A stretch of DNA of 64,000 bases from Melioribacteraceae bacterium (GCA_022181065.1 BQMY01000074.1:124001-188000), one strand, 5' to 3'; shown: positions 1-8,577, numbered from the stretch's first letter. Numbers and translations: made by a program. The notes: a model not told the origin generated them from the sequence alone.

Positions 1-119
1 CTCAAATAGTGCAAAATAACCCCGTAAAAATGTAAATTTTTATACACTTTTATTATTGTTCAAACTTGTAATAGTAATATTTTTTGAGCAAATTCCGTTT
101 AAACTTTAAGAAGGTTCGA

Positions 120-758
120 ATGAAATTTCTGAAGCTCACTCTGGTAGGAATTCTTGCGGCATTTGTTTTTATTGCTATTTTGGTTGTTGTTGTTTATATA
201 AAAAACGCATCCTGTTATGAAATGCTGCCTGAACCTCCAAATGATAAAACCACAGTTCATGGTGTTACGACCATTGATGACGCGATTGCAAAAGTAAAAG
301 AAAAAGATTTAGCATCATGGTCTCTGGTTGATTACTCCCAGAAACTGGTTGCTGAAAAAATGCCATTTTCGCTTTGTAATAATTTTGATATGCCCGAAAG
401 AGCATTTGAGCGCGGGATGGGTTATAGTTGGCAGCAATCTGCCGCGCTTAAACAGATTCTCGACTCTTTCGGGATTGAGTCAAAACTGGTTCATGCCTCC
501 GAAGTCAAGATGCCCGCCGACACACTTTACGGGGTTAAACTTGGTGAGAGGATGTCTGGTCATATTTGGCTTCAGGTTACGATAAATGATACTAAAAAAG
601 ACGTTTGCCCCGGTGATATAGAAAATACCCCCGGTGTAGTCCATTTTTCTCCTGTATCCGAAGTATCCGAATTTGGTGATGTAACAGAAATTATATCATT
701 TATCGGCTCAGCCTGGGTAAACGCGGAAAAATATCTGGAAATTCAAAGAAAGAAGTAG
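120..758 (+). CDS. membrane-anchored transglutaminase-like protein
   Basis: 212 aa. The frame stays open to a TTG at 84, but ATG 120 has a good AAGAAGG ribosome site six bases upstream, so I start there. Residues 5-28 form one transmembrane helix and the rest should be periplasmic. The segment 100-165 resembles the transglutaminase-like fold: a helix 'QQSAALKQILDSFGI', then His148 in GHIWLQV and Asp161 in KKDVCPG, which match the usual His and Asp. The nucleophilic Cys is not where expected; Ser103 takes its place. It may be inactive or have another role. First gene of a compact plus-strand run ending at 3641. Confidence 0.6.
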   Translation: MKFLKLTLVGILAAFVFIAILVVVVYIKNASCYEMLPEPPNDKTTVHGVTTIDDAIAKVKEKDLASWSLVDYSQKLVAEKMPFSLCNNFDMPERAFERGMGYSWQQSAALKQILDSFGIESKLVHASEVKMPADTLYGVKLGERMSGHIWLQVTINDTKKDVCPGDIENTPGVVHFSPVSEVSEFGDVTEIISFIGSAWVNAEKYLEIQRKK

Positions 759-780
759 TCAATAATTCCGAAGAGCAGGC

Positions 781-1119
781 TTGTTAAACATAAACGGGAA
801 AAAATTCAGAGGTGTTTCCAATACTCCCAACGGGGAAGTATCGGGTGACACAATTTTCGTATATTCGCAGGATGGTGATAACATCTCTGCCAAATATTGC
901 GGCGGCAATATTAAAATCGGGCATCTTCTCGGAAAAATTGAAGAATCCGGGAAACTTAATTTTAACTATCACCATATAAGTGTCAATAATGAACTACATG
1001 CGGGTAAATGTCATTCCACCCCGGAAGTTTTATCCGATGGCAGGATAAGGTTTTATGAGGAGTGGAAATGGTACTCCGATGATCAGTCCGAAGGTAATTC
1101 AATAATTGAAGAAATTTAA
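781..1119 (+). CDS. small conserved protein often labelled N-acetylglutamate synthase
   Basis: 112 aa, soluble. It begins at TTG 781, with GAAGAG/AGCAGG just upstream as a weak ribosome site; no ATG lies near the start. The pattern (KKFRGVSNTPNGEVSGDTIF near the N-terminus, GGNIKIGHLLGKI, HAGKCHSTPE, RIRFYEEWKW) matches a small beta-rich family common in Bacteroidetes and often called 'N-acetylglutamate synthase' in databases. It has no acetyltransferase or amino-acid kinase motif, so I do not endorse that function. It lies 22 bp after the transglutaminase-like gene and 14 bp before the haem-binding gene, probably in one transcript. Confidence 0.6.
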   Translation: MLNINGKKFRGVSNTPNGEVSGDTIFVYSQDGDNISAKYCGGNIKIGHLLGKIEESGKLNFNYHHISVNNELHAGKCHSTPEVLSDGRIRFYEEWKWYSDDQSEGNSIIEEI

Positions 1120-1133
1120 TCCGGAAAAATAAA

Positions 1134-1646
1134 ATGAAGAAAGTTTTGCTGATTATATCAGGACTATTTATCCTGATTCAAATAATCCCCTACGGAAGAG
1201 ACCACGAAAATCCTGAAAGTGTTACCACCCCTGAGTGGGATTCACAAGAGACAAAAGCTCTGTTTGAAAGAGCGTGTAAAGATTGTCATAGCAATGATAC
1301 CGAATGGCCCTGGTATAGCAATATCGCGCCGGCATCATGGCTTGTTCAGCACGATGTAAATGAAGGAAGAGAACACTTTAATGTATCTGCAGGACCAATC
1401 TCCGCGCACCAGGCAATGGAAGCAGTTGAAGAGATTGAAATAGGAAAAATGCCAATGCCGATTTATCTTCCTCTCCACCCGGAAGCAGATTTATCACCGG
1501 AAGAAAAACAAACTCTGATAAACGGAATAAAAAGTACATTCAGGATCGGTGGATATTCCAAAGAATCTACCGAATATGAATCAGAAGATCACGACGATCA
1601 TAAAACCCGTGACAATCACGACGTAAGAAAAGAATCGGAAAATTAA
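1134..1646 (+). CDS. haem-binding domain protein (Haem_bd type)
   Basis: 170 aa. An N-terminal hydrophobic segment (about residues 3-19) is a signal or anchor, so the protein should face the periplasm. A single CxxCH haem c attachment site (C48-C51-H52) is followed by 'SNDTEWPWYSNIAPASWL', the signature of the Haem_bd family of small monohaem proteins, and by a conserved KMPMP segment near residue 105 that could supply the distal Met. The C-terminal 25 residues are rich in His and Asp and may bind metal. Its stop codon overlaps the next ATG (TAATG), which suggests translational coupling. Confidence 0.75.
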   Translation: MKKVLLIISGLFILIQIIPYGRDHENPESVTTPEWDSQETKALFERACKDCHSNDTEWPWYSNIAPASWLVQHDVNEGREHFNVSAGPISAHQAMEAVEEIEIGKMPMPIYLPLHPEADLSPEEKQTLINGIKSTFRIGGYSKESTEYESEDHDDHKTRDNHDVRKESEN

Positions 1647-2425
1647 TGACTAATGTTACAGAATATAATAGAATTGCCTGGAACAAACAGGTAAAAGACA
1701 ATAACAAATGGACTCTACCGGTCTCACCGGAATTAATTGAAAACGCAAAAAATGGTGATTGGGAAGTTGTCTTAACACCTACCATACCTGTTCCAAAAGA
1801 ATGGTTTGGTGAAATCAGGGGTAAAAGGATTCTTTGCCTCGCTTCCGGTGGTGGGCAGCAGGGGCCAATATTTTCAGCCGCGGGTGCCGATGTTACAGTT
1901 TTTGACTTATCCGAGGAACAACTTAACAGAGACAGAGAGGTTGCGGAACGTGAAGGGCTTGATATTAAAACTGTTCAGGGTGATATGATAAATCTGTCAG
2001 CTTTTGAAAACGAATACTTTGATTTGATCTTTCACCCTGTTTCCAATTGTTTTATTCCTGATGTTCTTCCGGTGTGGAAAGAATGTTCAAGAGTGTTAAA
2101 AAAAGGTGGCAGACTCCTTTCGGGATTCGCAAATCCTTTACTTTACCTGTTTGAGGACAGGGAGGATGTGAAGGATATCAAACTGGAAGTTGTTTATTCA
2201 ATCCCTTTTTCTGATTTGAAGGATCCCACTCCCGAGAGGAAAAAATGGTTCGAAGAAAAAAAATATCCATTGGAATTTGGTCATACTCTTGATGATCAAA
2301 TAGGAGGACAGATTAAAGCCGGATTTGTTATTTCGGGATTTTTCGAGGACAAACTGGATATTGAAGGCTATCCGCTGGATAAGATCATTCCTGTTTTCAT
2401 TGCCACGAAAGCAGACAAAATTTAA
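1646..2425 (+). CDS. class I SAM-dependent methyltransferase
   Basis: 259 aa. Residues 60-170 form a Rossmann-type methyltransferase core. Motif I is 'RILCLASGGGQQG' (61-73), a GxGxxG variant, and motif II ends at Asp87 in VTVFDLSE. A QGDMINL segment and EYFDLIFHPVS follow. The GGGQQG form is typical of Bacteroidetes/Firmicutes methyltransferases of unknown substrate. The start overlaps the previous stop by one base. The substrate cannot be told from sequence; clustering with a second methyltransferase and a DinB protein is common in such small-molecule or thiol enzyme groups but proves nothing. Confidence 0.8.
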   Translation: MTNVTEYNRIAWNKQVKDNNKWTLPVSPELIENAKNGDWEVVLTPTIPVPKEWFGEIRGKRILCLASGGGQQGPIFSAAGADVTVFDLSEEQLNRDREVAEREGLDIKTVQGDMINLSAFENEYFDLIFHPVSNCFIPDVLPVWKECSRVLKKGGRLLSGFANPLLYLFEDREDVKDIKLEVVYSIPFSDLKDPTPERKKWFEEKKYPLEFGHTLDDQIGGQIKAGFVISGFFEDKLDIEGYPLDKIIPVFIATKADKI

Positions 2426-2437
2426 CAGGGAGCAATT

Positions 2438-2932
2438 ATGCTTGATGTAATTAAACTTAAAGAAGAATTTATAGCAATAAGTAATAAACTTGAAAAAAAA
2501 CTGGAAGAAGTTCCTGAAGATAAATTTTTCATCAGACCGGAAGAGAATAAATGGTCGGTTGGTGAAGTTGCCGAGCATCTCTTTAAAGTTGATACTCCGG
2601 TAGTAGCAATTTTACAAGGAAAGAAAAGTGATATTCCCTCTGATAAACCTGAGCGTAAGAAAATTATTATCGAACGAGCCTTTTCAGATCCTGATAAAAA
2701 ATTCACAGCAAACGGACCGATTGTCCCGCAGGATGATTTCGATTCCAAAGTACTTCTGATAAGAGCGATCAAACAGATTCGTGAACAGATATCACATTTA
2801 ATTGATAAAGTTGATCTCACTTATGTTTGTCTGGAATTCAAGCATCCACTCTTGGGAGAAATGACCGGCGCGGAGTGGATACATTTTATAAATCTGCATA
2901 CAGAACGCCATATAAAACAGCTCAAATATTAA
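2438..2932 (+). CDS. DinB/YfiT-like four-helix protein
   Basis: 164 aa. A DinB-superfamily helical bundle. The WSVGEVAEHL motif carries His47, and the C-terminal helix carries His154 and His158 (HTERH); together these make the usual three-His metal site. Members act as metal-dependent thiol (bacillithiol or mycothiol-type) transferases or have unknown roles. ATG 2438 has AGGGAG upstream. It sits 12 bp after a methyltransferase and two bases before the next gene. A second, more distant DinB protein lies at 46934-47425. Confidence 0.75.
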   Translation: MLDVIKLKEEFIAISNKLEKKLEEVPEDKFFIRPEENKWSVGEVAEHLFKVDTPVVAILQGKKSDIPSDKPERKKIIIERAFSDPDKKFTANGPIVPQDDFDSKVLLIRAIKQIREQISHLIDKVDLTYVCLEFKHPLLGEMTGAEWIHFINLHTERHIKQLKY

Positions 2933-2933
2933 A

Positions 2934-3641
2934 ATGGATTTTTATTCTGAATTTGTAGAGTATTACGATTTTATATTCCCTGTAAAATCAGCTACGGTAA
3001 AGTTTTTGGAAGGTCTGATATCAGATTACGAATCGCATGTTCTTGATCTGGGTTGCGGGACAGCCGAACTACTTAACAGAATAGCAACGAATCCGAGTAA
3101 GAAAACGGGGATTGATATTGATGAAAATATGATACGAGAGGCCAGGGAAAAATTTCCCGCAGCAAGTTTTCACTCGATGAATATCACCAATCTCAATCAA
3201 CTCAACTTTTCATTTGACTTAATATATTCAACCGGAAACGTACTTTCATATCTGAACGCCGCAGAGTTATTGATACTTGCTAAAAAAATAAAAGATTCCT
3301 TGAACAAAAATGGTAAATTTGCGGCACAAGTAGTGAACTGGGACAAGTTCAATGGAGAGTATGATTTCAGTTTCCCTTCAATTACCAATGATGAAAAACA
3401 ACTTGAATTCAGACGCGAATATAAATCGGTGTCAAACTCGAATGAAGTTGAGTTTCACACAGCTCTTTATAAATCGGGTGAAATGAGATTTTCGGGAGAG
3501 AGCATCTTGCACCCGACTTTAAGCTCAGAGCACGAAGATATATTCAAAAAAGCCGGTTTTACGTCTGTCGAAATTTATGGAGACTTTACAAAATCGGTAT
3601 ACAAAGAAAAGAGTCCGGCAATAATTTTGGTGTGTCAATAA
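2934..3641 (+). CDS. class I SAM-dependent methyltransferase
   Basis: 235 aa. Motif I 'VLDLGCGTAEL' lies at 36-46, followed by the acidic motif 'TGIDIDENMI' and a post-motif 'FDLIYSTGNVLSYL'. The fold is that of small-molecule methyltransferases (Methyltransf_25 type); the substrate is unknown. It is the last gene of the plus-strand run and starts two bases after the DinB stop. A hairpin at 3643-3665 immediately after the TAA is its likely terminator and also borders repeat copy A. Confidence 0.8.
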   Translation: MDFYSEFVEYYDFIFPVKSATVKFLEGLISDYESHVLDLGCGTAELLNRIATNPSKKTGIDIDENMIREAREKFPAASFHSMNITNLNQLNFSFDLIYSTGNVLSYLNAAELLILAKKIKDSLNKNGKFAAQVVNWDKFNGEYDFSFPSITNDEKQLEFRREYKSVSNSNEVEFHTALYKSGEMRFSGESILHPTLSSEHEDIFKKAGFTSVEIYGDFTKSVYKEKSPAIILVCQ

Positions 3642-3642
3642 T

Positions 3643-3665
3643 CACTCTCCCCCATTGAGAGAGTG
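3643..3665 (+). terminator. hairpin after the methyltransferase; left border of repeat A
   Basis: CACTCTC/GAGAGAGTG stem with a short loop, directly after the stop codon. It has no T-run. The sequence resembles the hairpin at 3871-3896 on the other side of the repeat element (shared ACTC..CCCC.AT..GAG.GAGT pattern). Confidence 0.5.
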
Positions 3666-3870
3666 CATCCAGACTGGTGACAAGGTGAATTTCTTTTAAA
3701 GTCCTCCTTCTGAAGGAGGTGTATTCCGACGATAGTCGGAAGACGGAGGATGATTCATTACGCTTTTGGCGATTTTTAGTCATCCAATATCAAAAAAATC
3801 AGCTAATGGTTGGACGATTTCCCTCTTACAACCTATGCGCCTTAGTCTTAAGGAACCTCAATAGAAACAG
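3666..3870 (-). repeat. dispersed composite repeat, copy A (diverged full copy)
   Basis: Inverted relative to copies B, C and E. It begins with CCAGACTGGTGACAAGG (the terminal repeat), then a GTCCTCCTTC/GAAGGAGG hairpin, an inner TTCCGAC/GTCGGAA hairpin and GGAGGATGA (3699-3753). A decayed second module follows (GTCATCC at 3779, then GATTTCCCTCTTACAACC..GCGCC to about 3855) and aligns with module 1 of copy B. It fills the gap between two convergent genes. Confidence 0.75.
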
Positions 3871-3896
3871 ATTACTCCCCCTATCGGAGGAGTAAT
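3871..3896 (-). terminator. hairpin after the AraC/GyrI regulator gene; right border of repeat A
   Basis: ATTACTCC/GGAGTAAT stem, 14 bp beyond the stop of the minus-strand regulator. Probable terminator or 3' stabiliser. Similar in sequence to 3643-3665. Confidence 0.5.
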
Positions 3897-3909
3897 TACA
3901 AAAAAAACG

Positions 3910-4896
3910 TTAGTTTTCCGGTTTTACAGAAATACAAATATCAACAATATGTTTCCCTTCCGGATGCGATTTCGGATCGTTTAACATCAGTTCAAAACAG
4001 GGGCGATCATCCGGTTCATAACCGCTTTTTGGTAACCATCCCGCATACATCGTTTGCCACGCGTCACCGTAGTCATCTGCCGTAAGTTCAAAATGACCCA
4101 CGGCGTACTTTCCTCCCGCGAGCTCCATTTTGCCGATATCACCGGTTACCTCTGTATCCGAAGGCACCTCAAGACAAATACTTACTCTTAATTTTTCCTC
4201 CTCAGTTATTTCGGGATTGTCATGATAGATACTTAGAATTTTTGAATCTTCCTTGATAAGATTTCGGGGACCTGCCCAGCCAAACAATCTTTCGAAAAGA
4301 TTGTTGAAAAGTTTTTCATCCGCGGCGTAAGGCCCTACATGTCTTACATATGCAACTGTAAAAGGTTTGAATTCCCTGATTTCTACATTTGTTGTTAATT
4401 CTTTCTTTCCACTCATTTTTATTCTCCATGATTGATTAAATGGTTTATTGCCAAAATAATCTGTTGTCATGGTGAATTCTTTACGTTTCTTGTTTTCCTG
4501 TTTACCGGAATTGCTAACCGTTTTACGAATCTTGCTATTTGGTGGTTTTACTCCTGAACGGTACTCTGACGCGCTGATTTTGTAATACTCTTTGAAGGCG
4601 CGGGCAAATGCCGCTGAACCGGAAAATCCTGTTTCAAGCGCAATCTCGGTAATTGATTTCGACTTGTTCAATACTAATGCAGTTGCTGCTTTTTCTAGTC
4701 TGACACGCGCAATAAACTGATTGAGTGTCTCCCCGGTGTATATTTTGAATATCCTGTGAAAATGGTAGGGTGAAAAATTAGCGATTATTGACAAATCTGA
4801 AAGCGAAAATTTCACGTCAATATTATTCTCTATATAGTCAATTACCTTGTTGATTCTCGATCGGTAATCCTTGCGGATTGTTTGTGATCCACTCAT
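3910..4896 (-). CDS. AraC-family regulator with GyrI-like effector domain
   Basis: 328 aa. Residues 12-115 hold the paired helix-turn-helix of AraC/XylS proteins (DYIENNIDVKFSLSDLS; later FSGSAAFARAFKEYYKISASEYR). A charged linker follows, and residues about 168-326 form a GyrI-like small-molecule binding domain (VEIREFKPFTVAYVRHVGPY). This is the Rob/SoxS-GyrI layout of multidrug- or stress-responsive activators. ATG 4896 overlaps the stop of the upstream lipoprotein gene (ATGA), so the two are translationally coupled. Last gene of a minus-strand run starting at 7463. Confidence 0.85.
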   Translation of the reverse strand: MSGSQTIRKDYRSRINKVIDYIENNIDVKFSLSDLSIIANFSPYHFHRIFKIYTGETLNQFIARVRLEKAATALVLNKSKSITEIALETGFSGSAAFARAFKEYYKISASEYRSGVKPPNSKIRKTVSNSGKQENKKRKEFTMTTDYFGNKPFNQSWRIKMSGKKELTTNVEIREFKPFTVAYVRHVGPYAADEKLFNNLFERLFGWAGPRNLIKEDSKILSIYHDNPEITEEEKLRVSICLEVPSDTEVTGDIGKMELAGGKYAVGHFELTADDYGDAWQTMYAGWLPKSGYEPDDRPCFELMLNDPKSHPEGKHIVDICISVKPEN

Positions 4897-5423
4897 TTTC
4901 TTCTGTAAACTCCCTCAAAAATGTTAGTCCATTTCTCACCTCTATTGATCGAAACAGAGATTTGCTGTTTTACTTCATTTTGTGTGACCGGAGTGAGGAT
5001 AGTTCTATCGAGGTAACTTTTTGCCGAATCGATATATACTTCGCCCAAGAATACAAGCGATTTATCATCCTTAATTTCCACGAGTGTTTTTTCCTTAACG
5101 CCACCAGGTCTGAAGGGATTATCGGTCAGCCATACCTGTTTGAGAGTGTTGTATCGGGGATCGAGGTAAAACATACTTTTTCCGGAATGCCCGGTGACTG
5201 ATTGCCAGTTCTCCTCAATTACACAATCACCGAGGATAAATTTAACTTCATTTTCACCTTCCAATTCATTATTTCCGCTGTAAACTTCCCACTCCCCAAT
5301 CCAGAAACCGAGATGAGCCAAAACCTTGGAGTTAACACATTCTTCATTTTTGATTTTTTCATCTTCACACCCGAACAATACAAAACTTGTAAGAGTAACT
5401 AATATTAGCAATGAATATCTCAT
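4893..5423 (-). CDS. lipoprotein, DUF1579-like
   Basis: 176 aa. A lipoprotein signal ends in VLFGC (Cys19). The mature part starts with 'LAHLGFWIGEWEVYSG', the typical opening of DUF1579-type calycin-like proteins, and continues as beta-strands (MFYLDPRYNTLKQVWLTDN). The function is unknown; the fold suggests binding a small or hydrophobic ligand. The gene shares ATGA overlaps with both neighbours (5420 and 4893), so it lies in an operon with the AraC/GyrI regulator and could take part in the same sensing circuit; that last point is inference. Confidence 0.65.
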   Translation of the reverse strand: MRYSLLILVTLTSFVLFGCEDEKIKNEECVNSKVLAHLGFWIGEWEVYSGNNELEGENEVKFILGDCVIEENWQSVTGHSGKSMFYLDPRYNTLKQVWLTDNPFRPGGVKEKTLVEIKDDKSLVFLGEVYIDSAKSYLDRTILTPVTQNEVKQQISVSINRGEKWTNIFEGVYRRK

Positions 5424-5704
5424 TTAAATAACCTCTCGAAACCGTCGTACGGATATAATGTTTTAATGTTAAATCTGATCAATCCTTCTTTTACAAGCGG
5501 TAAAGAATCCAAAATTGCAATTGCCTTTTCGAGATCAGTGCATTCCAGTATCAATACGGCATTGTGGTTCTCATCAAAATAAATTTCGCGTATTATGCCC
5601 TTTTTCTGAAGGCCCCAAACATGTTCTGCCTCTGGTGCTAAATGAGGAGTAAAATCTGAGGAAGATTTCCCGCCAATTTCTTCTTCGATGGCTAAAAATT
5701 TCAT
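5420..5704 (-). CDS. YciI/muconolactone-isomerase-like small protein
   Basis: 94 aa. A ferredoxin-like alpha-beta barrel protein: MKFLAIEEE strand, the HLAPEAEHVWGLQKKGIIREIYFDE helix-strand pair, 'AVLILECTDLEKAIAILDSLP' and a C-terminal strand. This matches the dimeric alpha-beta barrel superfamily (YciI, muconolactone isomerase). No catalytic residue can be assigned. ATGA overlaps on both sides place it in the same transcript as the DUF1579-like lipoprotein and the small membrane protein. Confidence 0.6.
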   Translation of the reverse strand: MKFLAIEEEIGGKSSSDFTPHLAPEAEHVWGLQKKGIIREIYFDENHNAVLILECTDLEKAIAILDSLPLVKEGLIRFNIKTLYPYDGFERLFK

Positions 5705-5937
5705 TTCCTTATTCCTTTATAGATTCCGATAAGACTGATGATTACCCAGAAAAATTCAATCATAAAAGCTGAGAAGTTGAACTCGAAAACCAGGGAAAAT
5801 ATGATTAGCGATGCACCCGAGAGATTCAGGATTGAATAAGTTAAATCCCTGCTACTCAACTTCTCAATCTGTAAAAGAAAATACGCAAGTACAATAAAAA
5901 ATACTCCCAATGAACCAATAATATCATAAAACCGCAT
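5701..5937 (-). CDS. small membrane protein (CBU_0592-like)
   Basis: 78 aa from ATG 5937; a TTG six bases earlier, with AGCAGGAA upstream, is an alternative. Three hydrophobic helices (about 6-24, 34-50 and 52-74) and the pattern YDIIGSLGVFFIVLAYFLLQ...YSILNLSGASLIIFSL match a small family of inner-membrane proteins often fused or adjacent to enzymes. Role unknown. It overlaps the YciI-like gene by four bases. A protein of similar layout is at 16041-16271. Confidence 0.55.
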   Translation of the reverse strand: MRFYDIIGSLGVFFIVLAYFLLQIEKLSSRDLTYSILNLSGASLIIFSLVFEFNFSAFMIEFFWVIISLIGIYKGIRK

Positions 5938-5951
5938 CGACAATATTCCTG

Positions 5952-7463
5952 CTATTCAATAGCGTTAGTATTACGTTTACCTGTACCTGAAACAGCGTCC
6001 TTTCTTTCAACAGTTTTAACTGAGCTGCTGAATCGTTGCTTCGCCGGAATTTCAAGGAATTTTCCATTTACTACAGAATGATGCCCTGTCGCGTTTCGAC
6101 TTTTTTTCCAGAGTGATTTTTCCTGATTCTTGATTCCTTGTGATATATTCCCGGGTGAAAGATTCTCGGATATCCGGTTATTACCATGATTTTCAATTTT
6201 GGCGATATTGGCAATAATAAACGCATTATCATTCCCCCTTTCAATCTCGATTTCCTTGCTGTTCATAAAGCCGAATAAACCGTCATCATATGCAATGTTT
6301 CGGAAAAATACATTTGCCGGACCATTCTCGCCCCAAACATTATCCACACAAATAAATTCGACATAATTGGATTCGAACAAATTCATATACGGGTAATGAC
6401 CGTGAAGGACTATAGCGGCTTCGTCAAGGTTGGTAACCGGTTTATTAAATGAGGCATTGGCGTAAACCACATTGGCGTTTGAAGATGTAGCAAAAATAAT
6501 TGAGTGGCGCAGACCTTCAAAAATATTGTTTTCAATCAGGTTGTGAGATGAGCAATTTCCTATGGAAACACCATATCCGTTGCCCCCGCCTCCTGTGCTA
6601 TGCGCGCCTGAGAAATAAGATCCGGTAACTTCGCAATTGATGGCATTTCTTAAAAAAAGATGATTATTAGCGCCCTTTAAACTTTCCACTCCGCTCACCA
6701 GGCAATTTTCTACATAATCAAAATGAATAATCGCGTGACTTCCCGATGAAGGTTTATCAAGTCTGGTAATTGACAAATTTTCTAATCCCGAGTTTTTCAC
6801 AGGTCTGATCAACATGATCTTTAACTGTTCGCCATTTTCATCCTTCACATCATAAGACAACCTGAATTTAGTATCAAAAATCACTTTTTGTCCGATTGCG
6901 CCTTGCACCCTGAGAATTTGTCCTTTTTCAAACTTCTTATTACCTGATGAACTTTTCCCCCATTCATTTTTCCCCTGAAATATTTTCACAATATCACCCT
7001 TTCTGAGGTTTTGAGAGCTATTCTCCTTCAGGATAAAGTTCTCACCCGCGGTGATTTTCCCTTTATAATCTACCGTCCTTTTAGGAATACCTTTGAAAGT
7101 AACCGCCGAATTTTTGTTACCTGATAATTCGAATATAAGTTTGGTTTTTCCGGCGCCTTCACCTTTGATCAAAATATTTGAACCAAACTGTATCGGTTTT
7201 TTAAATTTGTACTCTCCCCGGGGAAAGAATAAAACAATCGGCTTGCCTTTAGCCGCGGCAGCTTCTTTTTCAACTGCGTCTGAATAGTCAGACAAGTTTT
7301 TATATTTCTGAGCGATATCGATTGTGGACATTTTACTGAATACTGTACTGGCATGTAATCCTGCTCTATCCCACTCAGCAAGTTTTGATGCCTCCTCAAG
7401 CGATATCGACTGTGCCGATATTACCCCGGATAGTAAAAACAGACAAATGATAATCTTCTTCAT
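5952..7463 (-). CDS. secreted right-handed beta-helix protein
   Basis: 503 aa. A signal peptide of about 17 residues (ending ISAQ) is followed by a pectate-lyase-superfamily start (PIVLFFPRGEYKFKKPIQFGSNILIKGEGAGKTKL). From about 230 to 420 come parallel beta-helix repeats (ENCLVSGVES, NCEVTGSYFSG, NLIENNIFEG) with a Gly-rich turn STGGGGNGYG. Such folds cut or bind acidic polysaccharides, but no pectate-lyase Ca or Arg residues could be assigned. It has no T9SS sorting domain. The C-terminal 70 residues are polar and probably disordered. Confidence 0.7.
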   Translation of the reverse strand: MKKIIICLFLLSGVISAQSISLEEASKLAEWDRAGLHASTVFSKMSTIDIAQKYKNLSDYSDAVEKEAAAAKGKPIVLFFPRGEYKFKKPIQFGSNILIKGEGAGKTKLIFELSGNKNSAVTFKGIPKRTVDYKGKITAGENFILKENSSQNLRKGDIVKIFQGKNEWGKSSSGNKKFEKGQILRVQGAIGQKVIFDTKFRLSYDVKDENGEQLKIMLIRPVKNSGLENLSITRLDKPSSGSHAIIHFDYVENCLVSGVESLKGANNHLFLRNAINCEVTGSYFSGAHSTGGGGNGYGVSIGNCSSHNLIENNIFEGLRHSIIFATSSNANVVYANASFNKPVTNLDEAAIVLHGHYPYMNLFESNYVEFICVDNVWGENGPANVFFRNIAYDDGLFGFMNSKEIEIERGNDNAFIIANIAKIENHGNNRISENLSPGNISQGIKNQEKSLWKKSRNATGHHSVVNGKFLEIPAKQRFSSSVKTVERKDAVSGTGKRNTNAIE

Positions 7464-7607
7464 ATATTTCCCTAATATTAGTTTTCCTGAGTGTAAAATC
7501 CTTCTTTCAAAAAGAATTGGAAATTAATGTAACAAAATTCTGAATGTCATAATACAAAGAAGTAAAATCATTTTTGTATCTTAAGCGTAACAAATTTTCA
7601 GTATTGG

Positions 7608-8465
7608 ATGAAGCAGAGAAATCTATCTATATTAGCCGGTTGGGTATCAATATTATTTAATATCCTGCTATTCGGATTAAAATATTGGGTTGGAATTATG
7701 ACCGGCTCTATAGCTTTAATCGCGGATGCCTGGCATACATTGTCTGATTCATTTTCTTCACTGGTTTTAATTTTCGGCACAAAATATTCACAAAAGCCGC
7801 CTGATGAGGATCACCCCTTCGGACATGGCAGAGCTGAATTAATAACCGCGGTTATTATTGGTGTCCTCCTCTCTATTGTGGCATTCAGTTTTTTAAGTAG
7901 TTCAGTTTCACGGTTGATTGATAAAACTGTCATCGTTTATGGTGAAACCGCAATACTGATTACAGTTTTGTCGATTGTGGTCAAAGAAGGGCTTGCTCAA
8001 TTTGCACTGTGGGCAGCAAAAAGGGAAAACTCTCCCGCATTAAGAGCTGACGCGTGGCATCACAGATCCGACGCTATTTCTTCCATTGTAATTCTCGTTG
8101 GTATTTTTTTCCAGGATATTTTTTGGGGAGTTGACGGAATACTTGGCATACTGGTTTCACTTTTGATTTTTCATACCGCTTACGAAATACTTCGTGACGC
8201 AATTGATCCACTTATGGGGAAAGACATTGACCGAAAAACCAAAAGAAAAATTGACAAAATTTGCCGGGACATTGCCGGTGAGGGGCTTGCATCGCATCAT
8301 TATCACCTTCATGAGTATGGCGACCATAGAGAATTAACCTTCCATATTAAACTTCCAAACAATATGTCGCTTGAAAAAGCACACGATATTGCTACACGAA
8401 TAGAGTCAGAAATAAAAGAGCATCTGTTCATTGAAGCGACGATACATATGGAGCCCAGAAATTAA
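7608..8465 (+). CDS. cation diffusion facilitator (CDF) metal transporter
   Basis: 285 aa. An inner-membrane CDF exporter with six helices. Transmembrane metal site: Asp40, His43 and Asp47 in ADAWHTLSD, plus the HHRSD motif in ADAWHHRSDA near residue 150. Loop DEDHPFGHGRAE is the family signature. The cytosolic C-terminal domain (about 205-285) has HHYHLHEYGDHRELTFHI and HIEATIHME, metal-sensing residues. The substrate is probably Zn, Fe or Mn, which cannot be resolved from sequence. Divergent from the beta-helix gene; the 144-bp gap shows no riboswitch that I recognise. Confidence 0.9.
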   Translation: MKQRNLSILAGWVSILFNILLFGLKYWVGIMTGSIALIADAWHTLSDSFSSLVLIFGTKYSQKPPDEDHPFGHGRAELITAVIIGVLLSIVAFSFLSSSVSRLIDKTVIVYGETAILITVLSIVVKEGLAQFALWAAKRENSPALRADAWHHRSDAISSIVILVGIFFQDIFWGVDGILGILVSLLIFHTAYEILRDAIDPLMGKDIDRKTKRKIDKICRDIAGEGLASHHYHLHEYGDHRELTFHIKLPNNMSLEKAHDIATRIESEIKEHLFIEATIHMEPRN

Positions 8466-8546
8466 TAATTTTCTTCCTCTTGATATCTGAAAATTAATTA
8501 GTTAACTTTACGATTCTACATATTAGAAATTTTATACCCGTTTTTC

Positions 8547-8577
8547 TTGACATTTTTCGATGTTTAGAATAAATTTG
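8547..8577 (+). promoter_or_regulatory. promoter of the rplM-rpsI genes
   Basis: TTGACA at 8547-8552 is followed after exactly 17 bp by TAAATTTG (8570-8577), which fits the TAnnTTTG -7 element used by Bacteroidetes-type sigma factors. It lies 39 bp before the rplM start. Confidence 0.6.

Noticed and set aside
781-1119. N-acetylglutamate synthase function for the small 112-aa protein
   Set aside because: It lacks GNAT and kinase motifs and is far too short; the label is probably a propagated database name.
3690-3790. Tandem hairpins considered as a CRISPR or riboswitch
   Set aside because: No regular spacer units; the same hairpins recur at six other loci in both orientations, so it is a dispersed repeat.
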